A stretch of 64,000 bases of DNA from NCBI GenBank assembly GCA_964612075.1, contig CAZTFC010000001.1:1-64000 (forward strand), in the 5' to 3' direction. The notes beneath the pieces were generated by a model, which was not told the DNA's origin, did no database searches, and worked only from the letters and a program-made list of their open reading frames with translations. The position numbers and the translations under genes were made by a program. This document shows positions 1-8,513 of the stretch, piece by piece. This stretch comes from UBA2219 sp964612075 (lineage in GTDB: Bacteria; Desulfobacterota; Deferrimicrobia; Deferrimicrobiales; Deferrimicrobiaceae). The stretch's first letter is position 1. Each line of letters begins with the position of its first letter.

Positions 1-1
1 C

Positions 2-370
2 ACCCGCTTCGGGAACATGTGCGGGCAGATGCGCCAGTTCCTGGACGCCACCGGCAACCTCTGGTTCAAGGGCGCGCTGACCGGGAAGGTCGGCAGCGTC
101 TTCACCAGCTCCCAGACGCAGCACGGCGGGCAGGAATCGACGATCCTGACCTTCCATACCAACCTGCTGGCCCACGGGATGGTCGTCGTCGGGCTGCCCT
201 ACACGTTCAAGGGGCAGATGCGCTCCGACGAGATGACCGGCTGCTCCCCGTACGGCGCGTCGACCATCGCGGGCGAAGCCGGCGACCGGACGCCGTCGGA
301 GAACGAGCTGGCCGGCGCCCGGTTCCAGGGGCGGCACGTGGCGGAGATCGCAGCGAAGCTGGCGAAGTAG
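2..370 (+). CDS. wrbA: WrbA-type NAD(P)H:quinone oxidoreductase, C-terminal part
   Basis: This is the 3' end of a flavodoxin-fold protein whose start lies before the window; the reading frame is open from base 2. The visible residues begin with TRFGNM and continue through a stretch containing GALTGKVGSVF and SSQTQHGGQESTIL, which are hallmark segments of the WrbA family around the FMN- and quinone-binding face. A later PYGASTIAG segment also matches the family. WrbA proteins are cytoplasmic FMN enzymes that reduce quinones by two electrons using NAD(P)H. The next gene begins 20 bases downstream with its own ribosome binding site. The assignment is firm; only the N-terminal FMN phosphate loop is missing because of the window edge. 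Confidence 0.9.
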   Translation, partial: TRFGNMCGQMRQFLDATGNLWFKGALTGKVGSVFTSSQTQHGGQESTILTFHTNLLAHGMVVVGLPYTFKGQMRSDEMTGCSPYGASTIAGEAGDRTPSENELAGARFQGRHVAEIAAKLAK

Positions 371-390
371 CGAAAAAGGAGGGCGGGGAG

Positions 391-2037
391 ATGCCGACGC
401 ATCCCGACGCGGGGAAGCCCGTCGACCCGAAGCGGCTCGTGGACCTGCCTCGGCTCGTCGCGTCGTATTACACCGGGAAGCCCGACCCGGCCGAGCCGGG
501 GCAGCGCGTGGCCTTCGGCACGTCGGGGCACCGGGGCTCGTCCCTTTCGCTCTCCTTCAACGAGGACCACATCCTCGCCGTCACCCAGTCGGTCTGCGAG
601 CACCGGGCGAAGGCCGGGATCGACGGCCCGCTCTTCCTGGGGAAGGACACGCATGCCCTGTCGGAGCCCGCGTTCCGCACCGCGCTCGAGGTCCTCGCAG
701 GCAACGGCGTCGCCGCGAAGATCGACCGCGACGGCGGCTACACCCCGACGCCCGCCGTCTCCGTCGCGATCCTCTCCCACAACCGGGGGCGGACGGAGGG
801 GCTCGCCGACGGGATCGTGATCACCCCGTCGCACAACCCCCCGGAGGACGGCGGCATCAAGTACAACCCCCCCCACGGGGGGCCCGCGGACACCGACGTG
901 ACGCGCGGGATCGAGGAGCGGGCGAACCGGATCCTCGCGGACGGGCTCCGGGGAGTGAAGAGGGTCCCGTACGAGCGGGCCCGGAGCGGGCCGACCGCCC
1001 GGCGGCACGACTACATCGGCGCCTACGCGGACGCGCTGGCCGGGGTCGTCGACCTACCGGCCGTCCGCGCCGCGGGGATCCGGATCGGGGTCGACCCCCT
1101 GGGGGGATCGGCCGCGGCCTACTGGGGGCCCATCGCGGAGCGGTACGGGCTGGACGTCACCGTGGTCAACGACGCCGTCGACGCCTCGTTCCGCTTCATG
1201 ACGGCCGACTGGGACGGCAGGATCCGGATGGACTGCTCGTCGCCCCACGCGATGGCCGGGCTGATCGGCATGAAGGACCGGTTCGACGTCGCCTTCGGCA
1301 ACGACACGGACGCCGACCGCCACGGGATCGTCACGCGCGGCGCGGGGCTGCTCAATCCCAACCATTACCTGTCGGTGGCGGTCGACTACCTTTTCCGGAG
1401 GCGCGGCGGGTGGCGCCCGGACGCGGCGGTCGGGAAGACCGTCGTGAGCAGCGGGATGATCGACCGGGTGGCGGCCCGCCTCGGCCGCAGGCTGGTCGAG
1501 GTCCCCGTCGGGTTCAAGTGGTTCGTCCAGGGGCTCCTCGAGGGCGACCTCGGGTTCGGCGGGGAGGAGAGCGCCGGGGCGTCGTTCCTGAAGATGGACG
1601 GCACGGTGTGGAGCACGGACAAGGACGGCCTGATCCTGGGGCTGCTGGCGGCCGAGATGATGGCGGTCGCCGGGCGCGACCCCGGCGAGCTGTACGCCGA
1701 CCTCACGCGGGAGTTCGGCGCGCCCGCGTACGAGCGGATCGACGCGCCGGCGGACCGGGAGCAGAAGGCGCTGCTGTCGAAGCTGTCCCCGACGCGGGTT
1801 TCCGCCGAGGAGCTCGCGGGGGAGCGGATCGAGAGGATGCTCTCCGTGGCGCCCGGGAACGGGGCCGCCATCGGGGGGCTGAAGGTGATCACCGCGAACG
1901 GATGGTTCGCCGCGCGGCCGTCCGGCACGGAGGACGTCTACAAGATCTACGCCGAAAGCTTCCTCGGTGTCGACCACCTGCGGAGGATCCAGGAAGAGGC
2001 CCGGGCTCTGATCTCCAGGGTCTTCGCCTCGGCTTGA
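391..2037 (+). CDS. pgm: Phosphoglucomutase, alpha-D-glucose-phosphate specific
   Basis: 548 residues, matching the usual length of the bacterial PgmA type. It interconverts glucose 1-phosphate and glucose 6-phosphate, linking glycolysis to glycogen and sugar-nucleotide synthesis. The N-terminal FGTSGHRGSS segment is typical of this branch, and the catalytic phosphoserine loop ITPSHNPPEDGG places the serine at residue 147. A metal-binding loop reads GNDTDADRHG and the sugar-specificity loop GGEESAG; the C-terminal phosphate-binding loop reads RPSGTED. The open frame extends far upstream, but the ATG at 391 is preceded by a purine-rich GGAGGGCGGGGAG and begins the conserved region. The glycogen branching enzyme at 51 kb is its nearest metabolic partner in the window. 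Confidence 0.95.
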   Translation: MPTHPDAGKPVDPKRLVDLPRLVASYYTGKPDPAEPGQRVAFGTSGHRGSSLSLSFNEDHILAVTQSVCEHRAKAGIDGPLFLGKDTHALSEPAFRTALEVLAGNGVAAKIDRDGGYTPTPAVSVAILSHNRGRTEGLADGIVITPSHNPPEDGGIKYNPPHGGPADTDVTRGIEERANRILADGLRGVKRVPYERARSGPTARRHDYIGAYADALAGVVDLPAVRAAGIRIGVDPLGGSAAAYWGPIAERYGLDVTVVNDAVDASFRFMTADWDGRIRMDCSSPHAMAGLIGMKDRFDVAFGNDTDADRHGIVTRGAGLLNPNHYLSVAVDYLFRRRGGWRPDAAVGKTVVSSGMIDRVAARLGRRLVEVPVGFKWFVQGLLEGDLGFGGEESAGASFLKMDGTVWSTDKDGLILGLLAAEMMAVAGRDPGELYADLTREFGAPAYERIDAPADREQKALLSKLSPTRVSAEELAGERIERMLSVAPGNGAAIGGLKVITANGWFAARPSGTEDVYKIYAESFLGVDHLRRIQEEARALISRVFASA

Positions 2038-2048
2038 GGGGAAAAGTC

Positions 2049-3512
2049 ATGGCGCCGGCCACCGTCGTCTGGCTGCGCCGGGACCTCCGGCTCTCGGACA
2101 ACCCTGCGCTCGACGCCGCGGTCGCCCGGGGCGGTCCCGTCGTCCTCGCCTGGGTCCATGCACCGGAAGAGGAGGTGGAATCGGCGCCGGGAGCGGCGTC
2201 GCGCGTATTCCTGCACGGTGCGCTGCGGGCCGTTTCCGAAGCGGCCGCCGCGAGGGGCGGCCGGCTGGTCCTGCGCCGCGGGCCGTCGGCCGGGGTGCTG
2301 GCCGATCTCGCGAGGGAGGCCCGGGCGGACGCGGTGTTCGCCAACCGGGTTCGCGACCCCGCGCTCGCCGCGCGGGACGAAAAGGCGCTGGCGCACCTCC
2401 GGAGAGAGGGGCTCGACGCGCGCCTGTTCGAGGACGGCGTGCTTTTTCCCCCGGAATCGGTCCTTTCGTCCTCCGGCGGTCCCTTCCGCGTCTTCACGCC
2501 GTTCTGGAGGCGGTGCCTCGCGCAGCCGTCCCCGGCCCTGCCGTCGCCCGCGCCGCGCGCGATCCCGGCGCCTTCGCGCCCGCCCGCTTCGCTGCCGGTG
2601 GAGGAGCTCGGGCTCCTGCCGTCCGTATCGTGGGACGCGGGCATCCGCGAAGCCTGGCCCCCCGGGGAGCGCCCCGCGGCGGAAGCCCTGTCGCGCTTTC
2701 TCGACGACGCGGTCGCCGCGTATCCCGACGACCGCGACCGGCCCGGCACGGAAGGGACGTCCCGGCTCTCCCCGTACCTGCACTTCGGGTGCATCGGCGC
2801 CCGCCAGGTATGGCACGCGGTCCGGTCCCGGGCGGAGGCGGACGCGTCCCCCGGAGTGATGAAGGGCGCGGAGGCGTTCCTCCGGCAGCTTGGCTGGCGC
2901 GAGTTCGCCCACCACCTGCTGACCCATTTCCCGGAGACGATCCGCTCGCCCCTGTACCCGCGGTTCGCCTCCATCCGCTGGAGAAACGACCCTGCCGGGC
3001 TGGCGGCGTGGCGAAAAGGGGAAACGGGCTACCCCATGGTCGACGCGGGGATGCGCCAGCTCTGGGCGACCGGCTGGATGCACAACCGGGTGCGGATGAT
3101 CGCGGCGTCGTTCCTCGTGAAGGACCTGCTCCTGCCGTGGACGGAAGGGTCCGCCTGGTTCATGGACACGCTGGCGGACGCGGACCAGGCGAACAACACG
3201 CTGGGCTGGCAGTGGGTCGCCGGCTGCGGCGCCGACGCGTCGCCGTTCCACCGGGTCTTCAACCCCGCGCTCCAGGGGGCGAAGTTCGACCCGCGCGGGG
3301 AATACGTCCGGTCCTGGCTCCCCGAGCTCGCCGACCTGCCGGACCGCTGGATCCACCGGCCCTGGGAAGCGCCGGCCTCCGCGCTGTCCGGCGCGGGAGT
3401 GACGCTCGGGAAGAGCTACCCGCGCCCGATCGTGGACCATGCCGCCGCCCGCCTGCGGGCGCTGGCCGCGCTGCCGCGAAGCATCCGGTCGATGAAGGGG
3501 GGAACGCCATGA
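2049..3512 (+). CDS. phrB: Class I deoxyribodipyrimidine photolyase
   Basis: 487 residues. It repairs cyclobutane pyrimidine dimers using light, with FADH- as catalytic cofactor and an antenna chromophore in the N-terminal domain. The protein opens with VVWLRRDLRLSDNPAL, the standard start of the photolyase alpha/beta domain. The FAD domain carries GWMHNRVRMIAASFLVKDLL and NNTLGWQWVAGCGADASP, the best conserved photolyase signatures, followed by FHRVFNP. The open frame runs much further upstream, but homology begins at this ATG, 11 bases after pgm. It overlaps the next gene by 4 bases (ATGA), so the two are probably translationally coupled. A cryptochrome-type function cannot be excluded from sequence alone, but the full signature set favours repair. 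Confidence 0.93.
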   Translation: MAPATVVWLRRDLRLSDNPALDAAVARGGPVVLAWVHAPEEEVESAPGAASRVFLHGALRAVSEAAAARGGRLVLRRGPSAGVLADLAREARADAVFANRVRDPALAARDEKALAHLRREGLDARLFEDGVLFPPESVLSSSGGPFRVFTPFWRRCLAQPSPALPSPAPRAIPAPSRPPASLPVEELGLLPSVSWDAGIREAWPPGERPAAEALSRFLDDAVAAYPDDRDRPGTEGTSRLSPYLHFGCIGARQVWHAVRSRAEADASPGVMKGAEAFLRQLGWREFAHHLLTHFPETIRSPLYPRFASIRWRNDPAGLAAWRKGETGYPMVDAGMRQLWATGWMHNRVRMIAASFLVKDLLLPWTEGSAWFMDTLADADQANNTLGWQWVAGCGADASPFHRVFNPALQGAKFDPRGEYVRSWLPELADLPDRWIHRPWEAPASALSGAGVTLGKSYPRPIVDHAAARLRALAALPRSIRSMKGGTP

Positions 3513-4414
3513 GGATCGCCGTGACGGGATCGACGGGGCTGGTCGGGTCCGCCGTCGTGGGGCGCCTGAAGGAATCCGGCCATGAGGTCCTGCGGTTCGT
3601 GCGGCGCGCTTCCGGCGCCGGCGGGGGAACGATCCGGTGGGACCCCGCCGCGGGGGCGATCGACGCCGCGCGCCTCGAGGGGATCGACGCCGTGGTCCAC
3701 CTGGCGGGGGAGAACATCTCTTCCGGGCGGTGGAACGCGGCCCGGAAGGCGGCCATCCGGGACAGCCGCGTGAAGGGGACTTCGCTGTTGTGCGACGCCC
3801 TGGCGGGCCTGGCCAGGCCGCCGGCGACGCTGGTCAGCGCCTCCGCGACGGGGTATTACGGCGACCGCGGGGAGGAGCTGCTGACGGAGGACAGCCCGGC
3901 CGGGTCCGGTTTCCTGGCGGAGGTCTGCCGGGATTGGGAGGGCGCCTGTGCGCCGGCCATCCGGAAAGGGATCCGCGTGGTCCACATGCGCACCGGCGTC
4001 GTCCTGTCCGCGGACGGCGGGGCGCTGGCGAAGATGCTCCCCCTTTTCCGTTGGGGCTTCGGCGGCGTCCTCGGGAGCGGGAGGCAGTACATGAGCTGGA
4101 TCGCCCTGGACGACCTCGTCGGCGTCGTGCTCCACGCGCTGGCCCGGGAGGAATTGCGGGGGCCGGTGAACGCCGTGGCTCCGCGCCCGGTCACCAACCG
4201 GGAGTTCACGGAGGCGCTGGCGGGGGCGCTCTCCCGCCCCGCGTTCCTGCCGGTGCCCGCCTTCGCGCTTCGCCTCGCGATGGGCGAGATGGCGGACGCG
4301 CTTCTTCTGTCCGGCGCCCGGGTCGTCAGCCGGCGGCTCGAAGAGAGCCGGTACCGTTTCCTCCACCCGGAGATCGGCGGGGCGCTTTCGGCCGCCCTCG
4401 GTCGCGGGACGTAG
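3509..4414 (+). CDS. TIGR01777/SDR39U1 family NAD(P)-binding epimerase-like protein
   Basis: 301 residues of an extended short-chain dehydrogenase fold. The N-terminus reads IAVTGSTGLVGSAVVGRL, a glycine-rich Rossmann loop, and the YYGDRGEELLTEDSPAG block is characteristic of the SDR39U1 family (E. coli YfcH). A C-terminal DUF1731-like tail containing VSRRLEESRYRF follows. No substrate is established for the bacterial family, so I do not assign one. It starts inside the photolyase stop codon. Photolyase and SDR39U1 genes are often neighbours in bacteria, which suggests a shared light- or stress-related role, but that is inference. The gene ends 14 bases before a convergent dehydrogenase. Confidence 0.88.
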   Translation: MRIAVTGSTGLVGSAVVGRLKESGHEVLRFVRRASGAGGGTIRWDPAAGAIDAARLEGIDAVVHLAGENISSGRWNAARKAAIRDSRVKGTSLLCDALAGLARPPATLVSASATGYYGDRGEELLTEDSPAGSGFLAEVCRDWEGACAPAIRKGIRVVHMRTGVVLSADGGALAKMLPLFRWGFGGVLGSGRQYMSWIALDDLVGVVLHALAREELRGPVNAVAPRPVTNREFTEALAGALSRPAFLPVPAFALRLAMGEMADALLLSGARVVSRRLEESRYRFLHPEIGGALSAALGRGT

Positions 4415-4417
4415 CGA

Positions 4418-4430
4418 AGACCGGAGGTCT
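4418..4430. terminator. Small hairpin between convergent genes
   Basis: AGACC-gga-GGTCT forms a perfect 5-bp stem directly after the stop of the SDR gene and touching the stop of the convergent dehydrogenase. An alternative outer pairing CGAAGA (4415-4420) with TCTTCG (4440-4445) is possible. There is no T-run on either side, so it may only slow convergent transcription rather than act as an intrinsic terminator. Confidence 0.3.
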
Positions 4431-5337
4431 AACCCCCGATCTTCGTGTCGTTCAGCCGCTCCAGGACGAGCGCCAGCGCCTGGGTGCCGTGCTTCCCGCC
4501 GCCCCCGGCCTGGAGGGCGACGTACATCTGGTGGACCAGCGCCAGGCCGGGGAGAGCGAGCCGCATCCGCCGCGCCTCGTCGAGGGCTATTCCCATGTCC
4601 TTCACGAAATGGTCGACGAAGAAGCCCGGGTCGAAGTCCCGCGAAAGGATCCGCGGCGCCAGGTTGGACAGCGCCCAGCATCCGGCGGCCCCGCCGGAGA
4701 TCGAGGAAAGCATCGTCTCGAGCGCAAGCCCCGCCCGGTGCCCGTAGAGCAGCGATTCGCAGACGCCGATCATCTGCCCCGCGAGCGCGATCTGGTTGCA
4801 CATCTTCGTGTGCTGCCCCGCGCCGGGACCCCCCTGGTGCACGATCGTCTTCCCCATCGTTTCGAAGAGCGGCGCGAGGGCGGAGACGGCTTCCTTCTCG
4901 CCCCCCACCATGATGGAGAGGCGGGCTTCGCGGGCCCCGATGTCGCCGCCGGAGACGGGGGCGTCGACGGTGTGGACGTCCCGGGCCTTCGCCGCCCCGA
5001 AGATCTCCGCGGCCAGCGACGGCTCGGTCGTGGTCATGTCGACGGCGATCGAGCCCGGGCGGGCGCCGTCGAGGACGCCGTTTGCCCCGAGGTAGACCTC
5101 CCGCACGTCGGAAGGGAATCCCACCATCGTGAACACGACGTCCGACGCCCCGGCGACGGCCCGGGGGGAGTCCGCCCACGACGCGCCCCTGTCGAGCAGC
5201 GGCGCCGCCTTCGCCCGGGAGCGGGAGTACACGGTGACGGTGTACCCCTTCGCCAGGATGTGTCCGCACATCGATCGTCCCATGACGCCGGTGCCGATCC
5301 ATCCGACGCGGGTACGATCCGGCGATACCTTTTCCAT
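4429..5337 (-). CDS. NAD(P)-dependent beta-hydroxyacid dehydrogenase (GarR/3-hydroxyisobutyrate type)
   Basis: 302 residues. The family oxidises 3-hydroxyisobutyrate or reduces tartronate semialdehyde to glycerate. Visible signatures are the dinucleotide loop VGWIGTGVMGRSM, the substrate loop DAPVSGGDIGARE, and GAGQHTKMCNQ carrying the catalytic lysine. The start is the ATG preceded by AAGGAGG. A glycerate 2-kinase lies upstream on the same strand, beyond a 388-bp intergenic block. Tartronate semialdehyde reductase followed by glycerate 2-kinase is a known route for glyoxylate and sugar-acid carbon, so I favour that role, but 3-hydroxyisobutyrate or succinic semialdehyde reduction is equally compatible with the motifs. 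Confidence 0.85.
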   Translation of the reverse strand: MEKVSPDRTRVGWIGTGVMGRSMCGHILAKGYTVTVYSRSRAKAAPLLDRGASWADSPRAVAGASDVVFTMVGFPSDVREVYLGANGVLDGARPGSIAVDMTTTEPSLAAEIFGAAKARDVHTVDAPVSGGDIGAREARLSIMVGGEKEAVSALAPLFETMGKTIVHQGGPGAGQHTKMCNQIALAGQMIGVCESLLYGHRAGLALETMLSSISGGAAGCWALSNLAPRILSRDFDPGFFVDHFVKDMGIALDEARRMRLALPGLALVHQMYVALQAGGGGKHGTQALALVLERLNDTKIGG

Positions 5338-5370
5338 TTCGGAACCTCCTTGAATGGTTGGGTTGCGGGA

Positions 5371-5386
5371 GCGACACAGATGTCGC
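5371..5386. repeat. Perfect hairpin upstream of the hydroxyacid dehydrogenase
   Basis: GCGACA-caga-TGTCGC is a perfect 6-bp inverted repeat, 34 bp upstream of the dehydrogenase start. It could be an operator or an mRNA leader hairpin for that gene. I see no convincing sigma-70 promoter beside it. Confidence 0.4.
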
Positions 5387-5390
5387 TTTC

Positions 5391-5630
5391 GCCGAAAAGG
5401 GCTGTCCCCTTTTACTGCGGGCCGCAGCTACCCGGCTGCGCCCAGCAAGCGTGCTTTTCGAATGATTCCCCGGCCTTCGTCATCCCCTGTTCGCCATCGT
5501 TGCCTTCGCCTGTAAAGAGGGCGGAATCACCGCCCCACGTCGCGGTAACCTTGAAGGCCATGGATGGCCAAATGCCGCGGAGGCCATGGACGGCCGGGAG
5601 CGGCTCGTTCAAGGGGACACCCTTTTCGGC
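5391..5630. repeat. Intergenic element bounded by 20-21-bp inverted repeats
   Basis: The 388-bp gap between the glycerate kinase and dehydrogenase genes holds no credible gene. Its core is bounded by GCCGAAAAGGGCTGTCCCCTT (5391-5411; 21 bases, one more than its partner) and an inverted copy at 5611-5630 that lacks one internal base. Each copy is itself a small hairpin (AAGGG/CCCTT). Inside are a 9-bp stem with a single bulge (5419-5443) and two 14-mers, GGCCATGGATGGCC (5556-5569) and GGCCATGGACGGCC (5582-5595), differing at one base. A 15-bp palindrome GCGGCACTGTGCCGC follows at 5635-5649. This looks like a MITE- or REP-like non-coding repeat; copy number elsewhere in the genome is unknown. 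Confidence 0.55.
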
Positions 5631-5725
5631 TGATGCGGCACTGTGCCGCCCCGTAAACAACATCGAGGGGGTTCCGCAAGAGGTCCACCGGCCCCGCCGG
5701 AACATCCACGCCCGGAGGCCGGGCG

Positions 5726-7069
5726 TCACTTCCAGGAGCTGGCGATCCCTATGGCCAGGTCGGTCACGTTGGTGCCCGTCGGGCCGGTGACCACGAGGTC
5801 TCCCAGGGCCTGGAAGAAGGGGTAGGCGTCGTTGTTCGCCAGGTGCCCGCGGGGGTCGCGGCCCAGGGCGTTCCCGCGCGCCGCCGTCGTCCCGTCGGCG
5901 TACGCCCCGGCGGCGTCCGTCGGCCCGTCGACGCCGTCGGTCCCCCCGGAGAGGACGGCCAGCCCTTCCGTGCCCGCGAGCTCGACCGCCGCCGCCAGGG
6001 CGAACTCCTGGTTGCGTCCCCCTTTGCCGTTCCCGAGAACCCGCACGGTCGTTTCGCCGCCCGCGATCAGGGCGACCGAGCGGCCGGGGGGCAGGGCGGC
6101 CGCGGCGTCGCGCAGCCGGTCGCAGAAGGCCCGGGCGCAGTCCCGGGCCTCGCCCCGGAGGAAGCCGGGGAGCAGGACGACATCGGCGCCTTCCCGCTTC
6201 GCCTCCTCCTCGGCGGCGTCCAGGGCGGTCCGGTTCGTCCCCATGAGCGCCAGGGCGACCTTGCGGAAGGCCGGGTCGCCGGGCTTCGGGGTTTCCTCCA
6301 GCCGGTCGGCGGCCCCTTCCGAAAGGCGGAAGCGGACCGCGGCGGGCACCGCATACAGCAGGCCGTACCGCTCGAGGACGCCGATGGCGTCCGCGTACGT
6401 CGTCGGGTCGGGCGTGAACGGGCCGGAGGCGATCACCGAAGGGTCGTCGCCGGGGACGTCCGAGAGGAGCAGAGCCCAGACGGCCGCCGGGTGCGCCGCC
6501 CGGGCCAGCAACCCGCCCTTCACCTCGGAGAGGTGCTTGCGGACGGTGTTGAACGAATGGATGTCCGCGCCCGCCTGCAGGAGGAGCCGCGACACCTCGG
6601 CCTTCTGCTCCGCGGTGATGCCCGGCGCGGGAGCCGAGATCATCGCGGAGCCTCCCCCGGAGATGAGAGCGATCACCAGGTCGTTCTCCCCGGCCTTTTC
6701 CAGCGTCGCGAGGATCTCCCGGGCCGCCGCGAAGCTTCCGATGTCCGGCACGGGGTGGCCCGCCTCGATGAGCCGCAGCGGTCCCGAGGTCCCGCCCGTC
6801 CCCCGCGGCACGGCGAGGACGCCCTCCAAGACGAGGTCGCCGAGGGCGCCGAGGGCGGCGTTGCCCATCGTCTTTCCCGCCTTCCCCCCGCCGACGATGT
6901 AGACCTTTCCCAGCCGGTCGCGGGGGATCCTTTTTTCCGCCCCGGCGGCCGACAGGCGGATCGAGGCGGTGTCCGCCCGGAGCGAGGCGGCCACCAGGCG
7001 CGACGGGTCGACCGCGGAGACCCCCGCCCGGAAGATCCGGAGAAGCCGCTCCTTCCCCGGGGAGGTCAT
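5726..7069 (-). CDS. gckA: Glycerate 2-kinase (MOFRL family)
   Basis: 447 residues of the GckA/TtuD glycerate kinase family, which phosphorylates D-glycerate to 2-phosphoglycerate with ATP. An N-terminal DUF4147-type domain carries YIVGGGKAGKTMGNAA and ISGGGSAMIS, and the C-terminal MOFRL domain carries IAGGETTVRV followed by GGRNQEFALAAA and LSGGTDGVDGPTDAAGA. The chosen ATG overlaps the stop of the larA-like gene by 4 bases (ATGA); a longer open frame upstream lies within that gene and is not conserved. With the LarA-like racemase and GntR regulator it forms a tight three-gene unit. The product, 2-phosphoglycerate, enters lower glycolysis. Confidence 0.92.
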   Translation of the reverse strand: MTSPGKERLLRIFRAGVSAVDPSRLVAASLRADTASIRLSAAGAEKRIPRDRLGKVYIVGGGKAGKTMGNAALGALGDLVLEGVLAVPRGTGGTSGPLRLIEAGHPVPDIGSFAAAREILATLEKAGENDLVIALISGGGSAMISAPAPGITAEQKAEVSRLLLQAGADIHSFNTVRKHLSEVKGGLLARAAHPAAVWALLLSDVPGDDPSVIASGPFTPDPTTYADAIGVLERYGLLYAVPAAVRFRLSEGAADRLEETPKPGDPAFRKVALALMGTNRTALDAAEEEAKREGADVVLLPGFLRGEARDCARAFCDRLRDAAAALPPGRSVALIAGGETTVRVLGNGKGGRNQEFALAAAVELAGTEGLAVLSGGTDGVDGPTDAAGAYADGTTAARGNALGRDPRGHLANNDAYPFFQALGDLVVTGPTGTNVTDLAIGIASSWK

Positions 7070-8508
7070 TTCCCGTTCCCGTCGGCGGGCCGCAGGAAGG
7101 GGATCGCGTAGGGCCCTTCCTTGATGAAGGCGACGGACGGCTCGGCGCCTCCCCATTTCGGGTGGCGGAAGGCGTACAACAGGGCGTTCTGGATCATCGC
7201 CCGCGTCGCCTCCCCATACCTGGGGAAGATCCTGTCCGGCAGGAAATCCCACCCCGGCGTGCCCGGCAGGAGCCGCTGTTCCCCTTCCGGGATGAAGGCG
7301 GTGCAGTAGATGAGCCCCTCCTCACCGACCTTCGCGATCGCCTTGCCCCACATCTGCGGCTCCCACTGGTCCCGGGTGAACTTCCACGCGGGATTCAGGA
7401 GGGCGGCCAGATAGCCGTCGGGCCCCTGCAGCTTCAGCAGATGGACCAGCGTCCGGTAGGTGTCCGGCCCGACCGGGTCCGCGTCCCGCTCGCACGCCCC
7501 CAGGATGACGAAGCCGCCCTCCCGCACCACGGGGAGGGCGTTGCACGCGGCCTTCGCGTTCTGGTAGTGGTTGATCCCCACGTACCCGCCGTGCGTCAGG
7601 ACGATATCATATTCCCGGGGCACCGGGATCGCCACGACGCGGCGGACGAGATCGGCCGCCTTCTCGTGGGACTGCTCCAGATCGCCGGAAAAGACGCCGA
7701 TCAGCTCGAGGCGCCGGTTCAGCACGGTGTTGACGATGAAGTCCACCCCGGACCGGCGGGCGATCTCCAGCGCCTCCTCGTGGCAAGGGTTCCCCTCCAG
7801 CACCAGGTTCGTGGCCTTCCGGGAGGAGAGGAACTGCGCGCTGTGGAACCGCTCGATCGTCTTCCGGCTGACGAGGGCGGGGCAGACCGCCTTGCGCCCG
7901 GCCGACACCCCCGCCATGAAATGGGCCTCGACCAGCCCCGTGGCGATCCGCACGTCCGCCTCGACGAAGTGGCGGTTGATGTGGATCTCCGTGCCGCTGC
8001 GGGTCCTGCCGATGTACGTCAGCATCGACTGGTCCTCGCAGGAGTGGTCGACGATGCGGTATTCCGCGACCGCCTTCTCCCCGAACATCCCGATCTTCTC
8101 CTCGGGCGTGCTGGGCCGGTGGGTGCCGGTCCCGACGAGGAGCGTCACGTTCTCCCGGCGGACCCCGCATTCGTGGAGGATCCCGAGCAGCGGCTCGAGG
8201 ATTCCGCTTTCCCCCTTGTACGGGACGGGGCGGGTGATGTCCGAGGTGGCGATGCAGACGGTCAGCTTCCCCGCGGGCTTCCCCTTCGCCTTGAGGATCT
8301 GCGGCAGGGGGGGCGTCCCGATGGGCTCCTCCAGGGAAAGGAGGATCTCCTCCCCCGGCCGGGAAAGGGGAGGGAACTCCCGCATCCCCAGCGTCTTCGT
8401 GCCGGGCGGGACGAGGATCTCCGTTTCGTGGTCCCCCAGCTCCAGCGACACGGGCTTCCAGCTGCTGATGTCGGCGCCGCGGACGACGCCGGCCACGTCG
8501 GGCCGCAT
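7066..8508 (-). CDS. LarA-like nickel-dependent 2-hydroxyacid racemase (DUF2088)
   Basis: 480 residues. The LarA family racemises or epimerises 2-hydroxyacids with a nickel-pincer nucleotide cofactor. The sequence shows the family blocks SDITRPVP (an Asp and an Arg three apart, as in lactate racemase), LVGTGTHRPST with the conserved His, a DHSCED segment, and VEAHFMAGVSAGRKA with a further His expected to ligand nickel. I could not place the pincer-anchoring lysine with confidence by eye: the segment where I expect it reads INRHFVEAD. LarB, LarC and LarE, needed to make the cofactor, are not in the window. Context with glycerate kinase suggests the substrate may be glycerate or a sugar acid rather than lactate. 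The start ATG has GAAGGA upstream, 5 bases after the regulator's stop. Confidence 0.85.
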   Translation of the reverse strand: MRPDVAGVVRGADISSWKPVSLELGDHETEILVPPGTKTLGMREFPPLSRPGEEILLSLEEPIGTPPLPQILKAKGKPAGKLTVCIATSDITRPVPYKGESGILEPLLGILHECGVRRENVTLLVGTGTHRPSTPEEKIGMFGEKAVAEYRIVDHSCEDQSMLTYIGRTRSGTEIHINRHFVEADVRIATGLVEAHFMAGVSAGRKAVCPALVSRKTIERFHSAQFLSSRKATNLVLEGNPCHEEALEIARRSGVDFIVNTVLNRRLELIGVFSGDLEQSHEKAADLVRRVVAIPVPREYDIVLTHGGYVGINHYQNAKAACNALPVVREGGFVILGACERDADPVGPDTYRTLVHLLKLQGPDGYLAALLNPAWKFTRDQWEPQMWGKAIAKVGEEGLIYCTAFIPEGEQRLLPGTPGWDFLPDRIFPRYGEATRAMIQNALLYAFRHPKWGGAEPSVAFIKEGPYAIPFLRPADGNGK

Positions 8509-8513
8509 TTCCT

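Noticed and set aside
5412..5729. A 105-codon minus-strand open frame in the intergenic block
   Set aside because: No ribosome site or family resemblance, and it spans the inverted repeat and palindromes, which explain the sequence better.
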